Assembly: GCA_016792625.1 (NCBI GenBank)
Contig: JAEUKK010000138.1
Location: 1 to 42,789, forward strand
DNA from: Deltaproteobacteria bacterium
Lineage (GTDB): Bacteria; Myxococcota_A; UBA796; UBA2385
Length of the DNA stretch: 42,789 nucleotides
Direction of reading: 5' to 3'
The position numbers and the translations under genes were made by a program. The notes beneath the pieces were generated by a model. It saw nothing but the letters and a program-made list of their open reading frames with translations. It was not told where the DNA came from and did no database searches. Below are positions 8,183-16,675 of this stretch, piece by piece. How positions within the stretch are numbered: the first letter of the stretch is position 1; every line of letters begins with the position of its first letter.

Positions 8183-9172
8183 ATGCCGACCCCGCCCGCC
8201 GACCCCGACCTCTCCGCCGCTGGCTCCGACCTCTCCTCCGCTGGCGCCGATGGCCTCAGCCGCCGCGAGCTGCTGGCCGCCACCGCCGCCACCGCCGCCG
8301 CCGCGGCCCTCCCCGCGCTCAGCGCCGCGGGCTGCGCCGCCGAGGGGGGCGCGCCCGCCGCCCAAGCCGCGGCTGGGCCCCGCCAGCCGGTCATCTACCT
8401 GCCGCACGGCGGCGGCCCCTGGCCCTTCGTCGAGATGGGCCTGCCCCGCGCTGAGCTCGACCTGCTGCGCGGCTACTTGGAAGGCCTGCCGGCCCGCCTG
8501 CCGGCCCCTCCGCGGGCCCTGCTGGTCATCTCGGCCCACTGGGAAGAGCCGGTGGCCACCGTGCAGACCGCCGCGGCGCCTCCGCTGCTTTTTGACTACT
8601 ACGGCTTCCCTCCGGCGAGCTACCAGCTCACCTGGCCCGCGCCCGGCGACCCGGCCTTGGCCGCCCGCGTGCGCGCCCTGCTCTCGGCCGCTGGCATCGC
8701 CAACGGCGAAGATGGCGCCCGGGGCTTCGATCACGGCACCTTCGTGCCGCTGAAGGTGGCCTGGCCCGGCGCGGCCCTGCCCACCGTCCAGCTCTCGTTG
8801 GTCAAGGGCCTCGACCCGGCGGCCCACCTCGCGCTCGGGCGGGCGCTGGCCCCCCTGCGCGACGAGGGCGTGCTCATCCTCGGCTCGGGCATGAGCACCC
8901 ACAACCTGCGCGGCTTTGGCGACCCCCGCATGATCCCCGCGACCGAGCGCTTCGACGCCTGGGTGGGCGAGACCTGCGCCGCGCCGCCGCCCGCACGCGA
9001 GGCGGCCTTGGTGGCTTGGCGGTCGGCCCCCGAGGCCCGCACCAACCACCCCCGCGAAGAGCACCTGCTGCCGCTGATGGTGGTGGCCGGCGCCGCGGGC
9101 GAGGACCCGGGCGGCGTCGACTGGCGGGGCAGCTTCGCCGGCTGGCGGCTGAGCGCGGCCCGCTTCGGCTGA
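8183..9172 (+). CDS. Extradiol ring-cleavage dioxygenase (DODA/LigB type) with Tat-like signal
   Basis: A 329-residue protein. The catalytic part (from ~residue 70) matches the 4,5-DOPA dioxygenase / YgiD class III extradiol family: LPHGGGPWPF (His75, predicted metal ligand), VISAHWEE, FDYYGFPPASYQL, GFDHGTFVPLK, GSGMSTHNLRGFG and HPREEHLLPLMV. These enzymes open catechol rings using Fe(II) or Zn. The N-terminus is unusual: SRRELLAATAATAAA is a twin-arginine (Tat) signal, followed by a possible lipobox SAAGC. YgiD-type enzymes are normally cytoplasmic. The ATG at 8183 has GGAG 6 bases upstream. No pathway neighbours are visible. Confidence 0.88.
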   Translation: MPTPPADPDLSAAGSDLSSAGADGLSRRELLAATAATAAAAALPALSAAGCAAEGGAPAAQAAAGPRQPVIYLPHGGGPWPFVEMGLPRAELDLLRGYLEGLPARLPAPPRALLVISAHWEEPVATVQTAAAPPLLFDYYGFPPASYQLTWPAPGDPALAARVRALLSAAGIANGEDGARGFDHGTFVPLKVAWPGAALPTVQLSLVKGLDPAAHLALGRALAPLRDEGVLILGSGMSTHNLRGFGDPRMIPATERFDAWVGETCAAPPPAREAALVAWRSAPEARTNHPREEHLLPLMVVAGAAGEDPGGVDWRGSFAGWRLSAARFG

Positions 9173-9181
9173 GCGGCGCGT

Positions 9182-11248
9182 CTAGGCGGCGGGCGGCGCG
9201 GGCTCGGCCGGCGCCGGCGGCGCGCCCTTGGCGAGCATGACGAGCAGCGAGGCCATCCCGCCGACCATCACCAGCAGGCCGGCCCAGACCGCGGCCAGCT
9301 CGGTTTTGCTCACCGGGGCCTTGCTGCGCTCCTCGGGGGCGCCGAGCTCGGCCACGCGCAGGTTCCGCCGCTGCAGCGCGCCGGTCAACATGCCCAGATC
9401 GTGCTCGGGCGGGCCGACCTTGCGGTCACCCAGGTAGAGCGTGGCCCCACCCTCGGGGATGGCGGTCAGCAGCTCATAGCCCTCGGTCCACAGCTCGATG
9501 CCCTCGACGGGCAGGGGCGCGTCGTCGCCGTTGTCAATCTCGAGCACCAGCGTGTCGCCGACCGCTTGGCCGAGCGCGAGGCTGTAGCTGCGGCCGCCCT
9601 CGGGCATGACCGCGCCGGGCGCCGCGGCGAAGGACAGCGTGCTCAGGCGCAGGAACTCGAGGCTGCCGCCGGCGGGGCGCTTGAGGTTCACCGTGCGGTT
9701 CATCGCCAAGGCGCCGCTGCGCAGGCTGACCGCCTCGATGAGCAGGTCGGGCTGCGGGTTCTTGATCACGAAGCGCGTGATCTTGCCGTCTTCGCTGCGC
9801 TCGGTCTGCACGCCCTCGACGCTCTGCCGCAGGTCGCTGCGGCGCAGGATGTAGGGCACCTGCTGGCCGCTGCTGTTGAGGATGCGCAGGTCGTTCATGC
9901 TGTTGCGGCTGAGGGCCGCCACCGAGGCCGGCAAGCGCAGCAGCGCGAGCTGGCCGTCACCGTCGAGGTTCCAGGCCCAGCGCATATTCGCCGGGTCGAA
10001 GGTCTGGCCGGCGTCGGTCAGCCCGCTGGCCACCTCGATCGGCACATAGGTGGGGTTGGGCTCGATCGGCCCGATCGCCGCGGTGCAGCCCGACATCCGG
10101 CCCAGCTCGGGGGCCGCGACGGCGATGTCAGAGGGGGGCACCACGCCCATCGGGCCGCCGCCGCGCAGGGTGAGCGCTCCCGCCGGCGGACGGTAGAGGA
10201 GCAGCGCCTCACCGGGCAGGGTCAGCTCGACCGCGGTGACCGTCAGGGGCACCTGCCCGTCGCCCATGACCTGCAGGTGCAGGCGGTCGCTGCTCGTGCC
10301 GAGGTCGAGCTGCACGGCCTGCTCGTCGACCGAGGCGCCGCCGAGCTGCACGCGCACGAGCTGGCCGCGGCCGAGCTGCTCATCTTGTTGGGTGGCGCCG
10401 ACCCGGGCGTTGACCACCAGCTCGCGGGCGAAGACCGGGGTCTCGGTGACCAGGCGCAGCTGGGCCGGCGGGATGGGATGAGGCAGGTCGACGGTGTAGT
10501 GGGCGAGGCCGGTCTCTTCGACCCACTGGCTGCGAATGGGCAGGCGCAGGGTCTGGGGCGCGGCGGCGTCAGGCTGCAAGATCAGGTGCTCGACGCCGAT
10601 CGCGCCGCCACCCCAGCCGTGGTGCCACTCGAGGCGCAGCTCGAGGGGCTCGCGGGTGGGCGGGAAGTAGAGGTCGGTGTCCTCGCGGCCGTCGGTGCGC
10701 CAGAGCAGCTTGGGCGCGCCGTGGGGCACGAGGCCGCCGCTGGTCCGCCGCCAGACGCGGGCGGTGACCGCCATTTTGCGCCGGCCGAGCGAGAGGCGCA
10801 GGCCGTCGACCGGCCGGTCGGTGCTGGCCAGCAGGTACTGGGTGGGGTCGGTGCTCGGCTCTTGGACCGCGCGGCGGGTCTCGGGCTGCGGCGCCTCGCG
10901 CACGTAGATCGCCGGGACACGCTCACCATCGGCGCCCTGGACGAACAGATCGCTGCCGTTGCCGGCCTCGCCGACCCCGCGCAGGGCCGGGGGCAGCTCG
11001 ACCCGCAGGACCTCAGCCCCCGCTGGGCAGCCGGCGCGGTCGAGCGCGGCCTGCAGGGGGAGGGCCGCCGACCAGGCCTCGGCCGCGGGGCCAGCCGACG
11101 CGGCGGCGGGCAGCAGGAGCAGGGGGAGCAGGAGCGGGAGGCGCATGGCGGTCATCCGGCGGCGGAGGGAGGGGTCGGCGCGGCGGGCGGCAGAGAGCAG
11201 GTCGGGTCGGCGCGGAGGCGGCGCGGGGCGCGGGCGGGCGGGGCTCAT
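9182..11248 (-). CDS. DUF3999-like exported protein with C-terminal membrane anchor
   Basis: A protein of 688 residues from ATG 11248. A basic N-terminal region precedes a signal sequence (MRLPLLLPLLLLPAAASAGP), followed by a long beta-rich domain (residues ~55-620) and one transmembrane helix near the C-terminus (ELAAVWAGLLVMVGGMASLL). The architecture and its position directly after a DUF2339 gene match the DUF3999/DUF2339 pair known in Pseudomonas and others; function is unknown, with a cell-envelope role inferred. I chose ATG 11248 because it overlaps the upstream TGA as ATGA and has GGAGG with 6-base spacing. ATG 11155 or 11146 would remove the long N-region but has no ribosome binding site. 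Confidence 0.72.
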   Translation of the reverse strand: MSPARPRPAPPPRRPDLLSAARRADPSLRRRMTAMRLPLLLPLLLLPAAASAGPAAEAWSAALPLQAALDRAGCPAGAEVLRVELPPALRGVGEAGNGSDLFVQGADGERVPAIYVREAPQPETRRAVQEPSTDPTQYLLASTDRPVDGLRLSLGRRKMAVTARVWRRTSGGLVPHGAPKLLWRTDGREDTDLYFPPTREPLELRLEWHHGWGGGAIGVEHLILQPDAAAPQTLRLPIRSQWVEETGLAHYTVDLPHPIPPAQLRLVTETPVFARELVVNARVGATQQDEQLGRGQLVRVQLGGASVDEQAVQLDLGTSSDRLHLQVMGDGQVPLTVTAVELTLPGEALLLYRPPAGALTLRGGGPMGVVPPSDIAVAAPELGRMSGCTAAIGPIEPNPTYVPIEVASGLTDAGQTFDPANMRWAWNLDGDGQLALLRLPASVAALSRNSMNDLRILNSSGQQVPYILRRSDLRQSVEGVQTERSEDGKITRFVIKNPQPDLLIEAVSLRSGALAMNRTVNLKRPAGGSLEFLRLSTLSFAAAPGAVMPEGGRSYSLALGQAVGDTLVLEIDNGDDAPLPVEGIELWTEGYELLTAIPEGGATLYLGDRKVGPPEHDLGMLTGALQRRNLRVAELGAPEERSKAPVSKTELAAVWAGLLVMVGGMASLLVMLAKGAPPAPAEPAPPAA

Positions 11249-14200
11249 GCGGCCCCTCCGCCTGGGGGCGCCGCGGGGGGCTCCCCATCGGGCGGCGCGC
11301 CGCGCGCGGCCGCGGCCTCTGCCTCGTCCTGAGCGTCCTGTGCGTCTTTTTCGCGCTGCTTGCGCAGCACGAGGCGCTCGAAGAGGAAGGCGGCGACCAT
11401 CAGCGTGACGCCCAGGCCCATGATCGAGCCGACCCGCATGAAGCCTTGCAAGCTCCACAGATCGCTGCCAAAGACCTTGAGCGCGGCCAACATCACGAGG
11501 CCGAAGCCCACGAGGCGCAGCTCTTTGCTGTCCTTGCCCATGCCGATCGACAGGACGATGACCCCGTAGAGCGCCCAGGCCAAGGACCGCACCATGCCCT
11601 GCAGCACGCCGTGCCCGCCGAGCTCGATCGGCCCCGCGTCTTGGAAAAAGTCGCTGACCTGCACGTTGACCAGGGCAAAACCCACCGCCACCGCGGCGAG
11701 CACCAGCGCCCCGCGGGCCCAGCCGGGCAGGGCCGCCGCGCCGGCTTGCACATCGCCGCGCAGCTGCGGCCCGAGCAGGCGCGCGGTGAGCAACAAGCAG
11801 ACCAGGGGCAGGCCCCAGGTGTACAGCGTCCAGTTCAGCAAGGGCAGGCCGCTGGTGTCGCCATACTCGAGCGCGTAGGGGTTGAGCACCAAGCGGGCGG
11901 CGACCACCAAGCCGAGCGCGAAGCTCGACCAAGGTACGAGCGGGTGGGTCAGGCGGCGGGTCAGCCAGGCCAGGGCGGCGCCCTCGAGCGCCCAGGCCAC
12001 GGTCAGCCACTGGTCCTCGAGCTGCAGCGGGATGGCCGTGGTCACGCCGGCCAGGGTCATGCCGAAGAAGAGGGCCAGCAGCCCCGAGCCGCGGTGGGCC
12101 CCATGCACGCGCAGCAGCGTGAGCGTGCCGAGCAGGGGGATGACCGCGAGGCCGAGCGGCAGCAGGCCCTGGGCGTCGTCGCCGAGCTGCTCCTGCCAGG
12201 CGCGCCAGAGGGGCAAGAAGACCACCGGGGTGGCCAGGGCGGCCCCGAGCCAGTGCGCGCCGTCCGCCGCGCCGGCTTGGCGGGGCCAGCGCAGGGGCGC
12301 GGCGCCGAGCAGACCGGCGGCCAGCGCGCCACCCCCGAGCACCTCGGGGGCCGAGAGCTCACCCAGCCGCGCGGTGACGATGAGCCCGACCAGCGCGAGG
12401 CCAGCGGCGGCGGCCGGCGCGCCCAGCGGCGCGACCCGGCCCGAGAGCACGGCGACCACCGGCGGAGCGGCCAAGGCGAGCAGGGCGAGGCCGGGCGGCG
12501 GCGCGTCGGCGGCCCCCAGCGCGGCGGCGGCGATCAGCGCGGTGACCAGCGGCGAGAGGCCGGCGGCGGGCGCGGCGGCGCTGCCCCGCAGCCCGAGGCC
12601 GTAGAGGGTCGGGCCGGCGAGGCCGGCGGCGATCAGGGGCAGACCGACGCCGGGCGCGTCAATGTGGCCGGTGACGAAGGCGAGGCCGAGCAGGCCGGCG
12701 AGCAGCGGGGCGCCCCGCGCCAGATCGGTGAGCGGGGCCTGCCGCGCCACGACCAGCGCGGGCAGGGGCAGGAGCAGGGCCGCGGCCAGCGACCAGAGCG
12801 GCGCGGCGCCCAAGGGCCGGAAGCTGGCCTGCCCCGAGCGCGGGTCGATGAACTCGGGGTCGACGGGGACGACCCACAGCAGGCCGCAGAGGGCGAGCAG
12901 GCCGAGCGCGCCGAGCGCCGCGCCGCGCAGGCCCAGCGCCCCGCCATCGGTCGGCGGGCGGCGGGCGGCAGAGAGCGCGGCGGCGATCAGGGGCAGGGCG
13001 AGCACGCCCAGCGCGAGCACGGCGGCGGGGAGCTGGTCGGGCGCGCGGTAGCGCTCGGTCCAGCCGAGGAAGAGGGCCAGGGCGCCCAGCGCGGCGGCCA
13101 GCAGGAGGGGGGCCCAGCCGCGGCGGGCCGCGACATAGACCGCCCCGCCCGTCAGCACGGTCAGGTAGGAGAAGAGCCCTAGCGCGTTGTTCTCGCCAGT
13201 CGACAGCAGCACCGGCGTCATCAGGCCGCCGATCAGGCTGAGCGTGGCCGAGACCGGGTCGCGCAGGCGGGTGGCCAGGGCCATGCCCAGCGCGGTGAGG
13301 GCACACAGCGCGCCGAAGGCCGTGGCCTGGCCGAGCAGGTGGTAGAGGCTGGCCGCGGCGAAGATCGAGCCGTAGAGCACACCTTGGCCCGCGCCGAGCA
13401 GGCCGGCGCCGCTCCACGACATGCCCTTGGCCCGCAGGGTGGCGCCGCGCACGACCGCGCCGGTGCCCAGCAGCAGGCCGACGAAGACGCGGAGGCCCGG
13501 GCCGACCCAGCCCTTGTCAATGGCGGCCGACAGCGCGAAAATGGCGCCCAGCAGCAGCGAGAAGCCGCCGAGGGCCGCGGCGAGGCGGGTGATCAGCCAC
13601 TCGACGGTGATCGGCGCGCGGCGGGGCGCGGGCGGGCCGTCGGCGGGGCGGCCCATGCCGGGCACAGGCGGGCGGGCCGGGCCGATGCGGGGCGGGCGAC
13701 CGGCGCGGCCGGGCGCAGGCGCCTCTGGGAGCGGCGCCGAGCCCTGCGGGAGGGCCCCCGCTGCTTCTGAGAGCGGGGGAGAGCCCTGTTGGAGGGCCCC
13801 CGCTGCTTCTGAGAGCGGAGGAGGGCCCTGTTGGAGGGCCCCTGTTGCTTCTGAGAAGGAAGGAGGGCCCTGTTGGAGGGCCCCCGCTGCTTCTGAGAAC
13901 GGAGGGGCGCCCTGTTGGAGGGCCCCCGCTGCTTCTGAGAGTGGAGGAGGGCCCTGTTGGAGGGCCCCCGCTGCTTCTGAGAGCGGAGGAGGGCCCTGTT
14001 GGAGGGCCCCCGCTGCTTCTGAGAGCGAAGGCGCGCCCTGCGTGCGCGCGGGCGCCGCCGCGGGCCGGGCGGCCTTCACGCCCGCCAGGCTGTGCTGGGT
14101 GCGCTGCAGCTCAGCGTTCAGGCGCAGCTGCTCTGCCTCGAGCTCGTCGATCCGGCGGGTGAGGCCGCTGATGCGGCTCCAGCTCACGAGGCCCGAGATG

Positions 14201-14262
14201 AGGCCGACCAGGGGCACCCCGAGCACGATCAGGATGCCGAAGAGGGCGGCGATGACGTCCAT
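11245..14262 (-). CDS. DUF2339 family polytopic membrane protein with internal tandem repeats
   Basis: A 1005-residue protein. An N-terminal helix (IAALFGILIVLGVPLVGLI) is followed by a coiled coil (LTRRIDELEAEQLRLNAELQ), then a repeat-built linker (residues ~75-174) of 14-residue units LSEAAGALQQGPPP. After a Pro/Arg-rich segment come more than twenty hydrophobic helices to near the C-terminus. This matches DUF2339 proteins, large membrane proteins of unknown role that usually sit next to DUF3999. Helices such as GPGLRVFVGLLLGTGAVV and GLLGAGQGVLYGSIFAAASL fit the family core. ATG 14262 was preferred to GTG 14268. It ends in the ATGA overlap with the next gene. Confidence 0.8.
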   Translation of the reverse strand: MDVIAALFGILIVLGVPLVGLISGLVSWSRISGLTRRIDELEAEQLRLNAELQRTQHSLAGVKAARPAAAPARTQGAPSLSEAAGALQQGPPPLSEAAGALQQGPPPLSEAAGALQQGAPPFSEAAGALQQGPPSFSEATGALQQGPPPLSEAAGALQQGSPPLSEAAGALPQGSAPLPEAPAPGRAGRPPRIGPARPPVPGMGRPADGPPAPRRAPITVEWLITRLAAALGGFSLLLGAIFALSAAIDKGWVGPGLRVFVGLLLGTGAVVRGATLRAKGMSWSGAGLLGAGQGVLYGSIFAAASLYHLLGQATAFGALCALTALGMALATRLRDPVSATLSLIGGLMTPVLLSTGENNALGLFSYLTVLTGGAVYVAARRGWAPLLLAAALGALALFLGWTERYRAPDQLPAAVLALGVLALPLIAAALSAARRPPTDGGALGLRGAALGALGLLALCGLLWVVPVDPEFIDPRSGQASFRPLGAAPLWSLAAALLLPLPALVVARQAPLTDLARGAPLLAGLLGLAFVTGHIDAPGVGLPLIAAGLAGPTLYGLGLRGSAAAPAAGLSPLVTALIAAAALGAADAPPPGLALLALAAPPVVAVLSGRVAPLGAPAAAAGLALVGLIVTARLGELSAPEVLGGGALAAGLLGAAPLRWPRQAGAADGAHWLGAALATPVVFLPLWRAWQEQLGDDAQGLLPLGLAVIPLLGTLTLLRVHGAHRGSGLLALFFGMTLAGVTTAIPLQLEDQWLTVAWALEGAALAWLTRRLTHPLVPWSSFALGLVVAARLVLNPYALEYGDTSGLPLLNWTLYTWGLPLVCLLLTARLLGPQLRGDVQAGAAALPGWARGALVLAAVAVGFALVNVQVSDFFQDAGPIELGGHGVLQGMVRSLAWALYGVIVLSIGMGKDSKELRLVGFGLVMLAALKVFGSDLWSLQGFMRVGSIMGLGVTLMVAAFLFERLVLRKQREKDAQDAQDEAEAAAARGAPPDGEPPAAPPGGGAA
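11253..11259 (-). promoter_or_regulatory. Ribosome binding site that decides the DUF3999-like start
   Basis: GGAGGGG on the minus strand lies just inside the end of the DUF2339 gene, 6 bases (GGAGG core) before the ATG at 11248 that overlaps the upstream stop codon. The arrangement implies translational coupling of the two genes. Confidence 0.6.
13741..14040 (-). repeat. 42-bp tandem repeat, seven copies plus a partial
   Basis: Units begin at 13741, 13783, 13825, 13867, 13909, 13951 and 13993, each exactly 42 bp, with a truncated eighth at 14035. They are in frame and encode 14-residue units (LSEAAGALQQGPPP with substitutions at a few sites). The regular spacing and high identity show recent expansion within the linker of the DUF2339 protein. 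Confidence 0.95.
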
Positions 14263-14424
14263 GGGCACCTGCAGGGCGGCGCGGGGGGAGCGGGCGGCGC
14301 GCGGCGAACATCACCCGCGGGGCCCGGCTTTGCCCGTGCAGGAGGATGTCCCGTGCAGCTCGGCCCGGCATCGGCGGAGGGGCCGGGGCTTGGGTTAGCG
14401 CGCCGGCCCGCCCGAGGTTCGCCC

Positions 14425-16170
14425 ATGTCCACGCCGCCCCATGACCCCGACGCTGCTCCCGAGGCGCCTGCCGCCGATCCCGGGGCCGATGCCCCCGCCG
14501 AGGCCCCGCCGCGCCTGCCGCCCGAGCTCACCGACGGCCCGACCCTCCCCCTCGTTGAGCTGCTCGCCGCGGCCCTGGTCGCCCGGGGCGTGCGCTTCGC
14601 CTTCGGCATGCCCGGCGGCGACGTGCTCAGCCTGATCGACGCGCTGGAGCGGCACGGCGTGCGCTTCATCCTCAGCCGGCACGAGGCGAGCGCCGGCGCG
14701 ATGGCCGACGCCGCCTTCCAGCGCACCGGCGCCCCGGGGCTCTGCGTGGCGACCTTGGGCCCCGGCGCCCTGCAACTGTTGACCGGCGTGGCCGGGGCGG
14801 GCCTCGAGCGCAGCGCGGTGGTCGCGATCACCGGCGCCCCGGCGATGGAGAGCCGCCCCCACTACACCCACCAGGTGCTCGATCAGGTCGCGCTCTACCA
14901 GCCGGTCACCCAGCGCAGCGTGGCCCTGACCGAGGAGTCGGGCTTCTTGCAGGTGCTCACCGCGCTGGCCGGCCTCGACCGCGAGCGGCCCGGGCCCGTG
15001 CACCTCGACCTGCCCAGCGATGTGGCCGACCGCCCGCAGCCGGCGGGCCTCGGCTCGTGGCTGCGCCGGCGGAGCCCCCGCCCGGTCGGGCCCGACGAAG
15101 ATGCCCTGACCGCGGCCACCTCGATGATCGCCGCCGCCCGGCGCCCGGTGGTGCTGGTGGGCCTCGGGGCGGTCGCGCCGGCGGTGCGCGAGGCGGCGGC
15201 GGTGGGCATCGAGGCCTGGGCCGAGGCCGCGGGCGCGCCGGTGCTCACCACGTTTAAGGCCAAGGGCGCCCTGCCCGAGGACCACCCGCTGAGCGCCGGG
15301 GCCTTCGGCCTCTCGCCGGTGGCCGACGCCCTGCAGCAGCGGCTGATCGCCCAAGCCGACCTGATCGTGGCCGTGGGCCTCGACCCGGTCGAGCTGCGCT
15401 CCGCTTGGTCACCCGGCTGGCCGGCCCGCACGCCGGTGCTCAGCCTCGACCCCTGGGGGCAGCCCGACCTGCAGGGCGCGGTCAGCCACCTGACCGGGCC
15501 GATCGACGGCCTGCTCGACGCCCTGCACCCGCCCCGGCCCTCGGCTTGGACCCGCGTCGAGATCGCCGCCCATCGCGCCGCCCTCGACGCGCGCTTCACC
15601 GACGGCGACGAGGGCCCGGCCAGCGCGGTGCGGGCGGTGCAAGCGGGCTGCCCGGCCGGCGTGCTCGCGGCGGTCGACGTGGGCGCGCACCGCATCACGC
15701 TCAGCCACACCTGGGTCTGCGGCGCGCCGGGTGAGCTGCTCCAAAGCAATGGCCTGTGCGCCATGGCCACGGCCCTGCCCATGGCGATCGCGATGAAGCT
15801 GCACGAGCCCGGCCGGCCGGTCTTGGCGGTGGTCGGCGACGGCGGCCTGCTCATGGGCCTCGGCGAGCTCAGCCTCGCCGCCGAGCTCGGCCTTGACCTC
15901 GTCGTCGTCGTCTTCGTTGACCGCTCCCTCTCGCTCATCGCGCTGAAACAAGAGCGCCTCACCGACCCCCTGGGCCGCCCCGTCCGCAGCGCGGGCGTGG
16001 CCCTGCGCGCGCCCGACTTCGTGGGCCTGACCGAGGCCCTGGGCGGCGCGGGTCGCCGCGCCCGCGGCGCCGCCGCCGTCGAAGCCGCCGTGCGCGCAGC
16101 CTTCGCCGCCGGCGGCCTGCAGCTCATCGCCGTGGAGATCGACCCCGCATCCTACCGCACCCAGATGTGA
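14425..16170 (+). CDS. Thiamine-diphosphate enzyme, acetolactate synthase large-subunit-like
   Basis: A 581-residue protein with the three-domain ThDP decarboxylase layout. It has an N-terminal extension rich in Pro/Ala (1-40), the PYR domain with the catalytic Glu in SRHEASAGAMADAAFQRTG, a central domain (PVVLVGLGAVAPAVREAA) and a C-terminal PP domain with the GDGG motif (VVGDGGLLMGLGEL). The usual Asn-Asn/Asn-Asp after GDG is replaced by VDRS (VVVFVDRSLSLI), so one Mg ligand is changed; some acetolactate-synthase-like enzymes outside branched-chain synthesis share this. No regulatory subunit (ilvN) or ilvC is near. The reaction is unknown; decarboxylation or ligation of a 2-keto acid is likely. 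Confidence 0.82.
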   Translation: MSTPPHDPDAAPEAPAADPGADAPAEAPPRLPPELTDGPTLPLVELLAAALVARGVRFAFGMPGGDVLSLIDALERHGVRFILSRHEASAGAMADAAFQRTGAPGLCVATLGPGALQLLTGVAGAGLERSAVVAITGAPAMESRPHYTHQVLDQVALYQPVTQRSVALTEESGFLQVLTALAGLDRERPGPVHLDLPSDVADRPQPAGLGSWLRRRSPRPVGPDEDALTAATSMIAAARRPVVLVGLGAVAPAVREAAAVGIEAWAEAAGAPVLTTFKAKGALPEDHPLSAGAFGLSPVADALQQRLIAQADLIVAVGLDPVELRSAWSPGWPARTPVLSLDPWGQPDLQGAVSHLTGPIDGLLDALHPPRPSAWTRVEIAAHRAALDARFTDGDEGPASAVRAVQAGCPAGVLAAVDVGAHRITLSHTWVCGAPGELLQSNGLCAMATALPMAIAMKLHEPGRPVLAVVGDGGLLMGLGELSLAAELGLDLVVVVFVDRSLSLIALKQERLTDPLGRPVRSAGVALRAPDFVGLTEALGGAGRRARGAAAVEAAVRAAFAAGGLQLIAVEIDPASYRTQM

Positions 16171-16207
16171 CCCGATCTGCGCGCACCCCAGCCAAAGGGC
16201 GGGAGGA

Positions 16208-16284
16208 CCCACCCCAGCAGCAGCTGAGGCCTTCGCGGCAAGCCCCCTCATCGCCCACCCCAGCAGCAGCCGAGGCCTTCGCGG
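16208..16284 (+). repeat. 31-bp direct repeat, 46-bp period
   Basis: Copies at 16208-16238 and 16254-16284 (CCCACCCCAGCAGCAG...GAGGCCTTCGCGG) differ at one base. The spacers between them are also similar, and a third start (CCCACAAGAGCCCC) follows at about 16299, so this is a decayed tandem array. It lies in the non-coding gap after the ThDP enzyme. Confidence 0.8.
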
Positions 16285-16337
16285 CGCCCACTTCCTCGCC
16301 CACAAGAGCCCCAAAACGCGCCGACCTCGGGGGGTTT

Positions 16338-16413
16338 CCAAAGGGGGGCCTTTGTGGGCTGGCGCGCGGCGCTGCCATGCGCCGCGCGAAGCCTGCCCAC
16401 TGGCCCCCCTTGG
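16338..16413. repeat. Long imperfect inverted repeat (76 bp)
   Basis: The outer arms CCAAAGGGGGGCC (16338-16350) and GGCCCCCCTTGG (16402-16413) are complementary with one bulge. Inner segments GTGGGC/GCCCAC and CGCGCGGCG/CGCCGCGCG also pair, leaving a loop of about 8 bases near 16372-16379. Such a structure could be an RNA hairpin or a transposable palindromic element. It lies 168 bases beyond the ThDP enzyme stop, so it is not a standard intrinsic terminator for that gene. Confidence 0.65.
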
Positions 16414-16421
16414 CGGGGGAT

Positions 16422-16446
16422 CCAAGGGGCCCCGCGGGCCCCTTGG
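16422..16446. terminator. Perfect 11-bp hairpin, possible terminator
   Basis: CCAAGGGGCCC and GGGCCCCTTGG surround a 3-base loop (CGC). There is no T-run on either side, so Rho-independent termination is uncertain. Its outer CCAAGGGG resembles the arm of the inverted repeat at 16338-16413, suggesting related origin. Confidence 0.4.
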
Positions 16447-16456
16447 CCGGGGGCCT

Positions 16457-16473
16457 GGGGGTCGGAGACCCCC
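16457..16473. terminator. GGGGGTC/GACCCCC hairpin, possible terminator
   Basis: Seven-base arms with a GGA loop. On the plus strand it is followed by an A/C-rich stretch rather than a T-run. It lies 17 bases beyond the stop of the candidate minus-strand small membrane ORF at 16490-16675. Confidence 0.4.
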
Positions 16474-16489
16474 GGCATCACCAACCAAA

Positions 16490-16675
16490 TCACACCAAAA
16501 CGACGCGCAGAGCATCATCCCCACACCGCGGAGCCAAGCGCAGCCCAAAGCCGCCCAGCAGCCCCAGCCGGTGCCACGGGTGCAGCAGCCCGAGCAGCTG
16601 CATCAGGCTGAGCAACAGCAGCAACAACAGCCGGCGCACCAGCCCCCCGAAAAGAAACCACCTGATCGCAATCAC
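16490..16675 (-). CDS. Candidate small leucine-rich membrane protein (61 aa), unproven
   Basis: From GTG 16675 the frame encodes a strongly hydrophobic peptide (IAIRWFLFGGLV, then RRLLLLLLLSLMQLLGLL) and a basic tail (LRLAPRCG). A GGGAG sits directly against the GTG, which is too close for a good ribosome binding site; an ATT at 16672 would be better spaced but is a rare start. Two hairpins lie just downstream of the stop. Leu richness may simply reflect CAG repeats on the other strand, so the call is weak. It is the best coding candidate in the 583-base gap at 16171-16753. Confidence 0.22.
   Translation of the reverse strand: MIAIRWFLFGGLVRRLLLLLLLSLMQLLGLLHPWHRLGLLGGFGLRLAPRCGDDALRVVLV

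Noticed and set aside
13741..14040. Regular repeats resembling a CRISPR array
   Set aside because: The units are head-to-tail with no unique spacers, are in frame inside a membrane-protein gene, and no cas genes are near.
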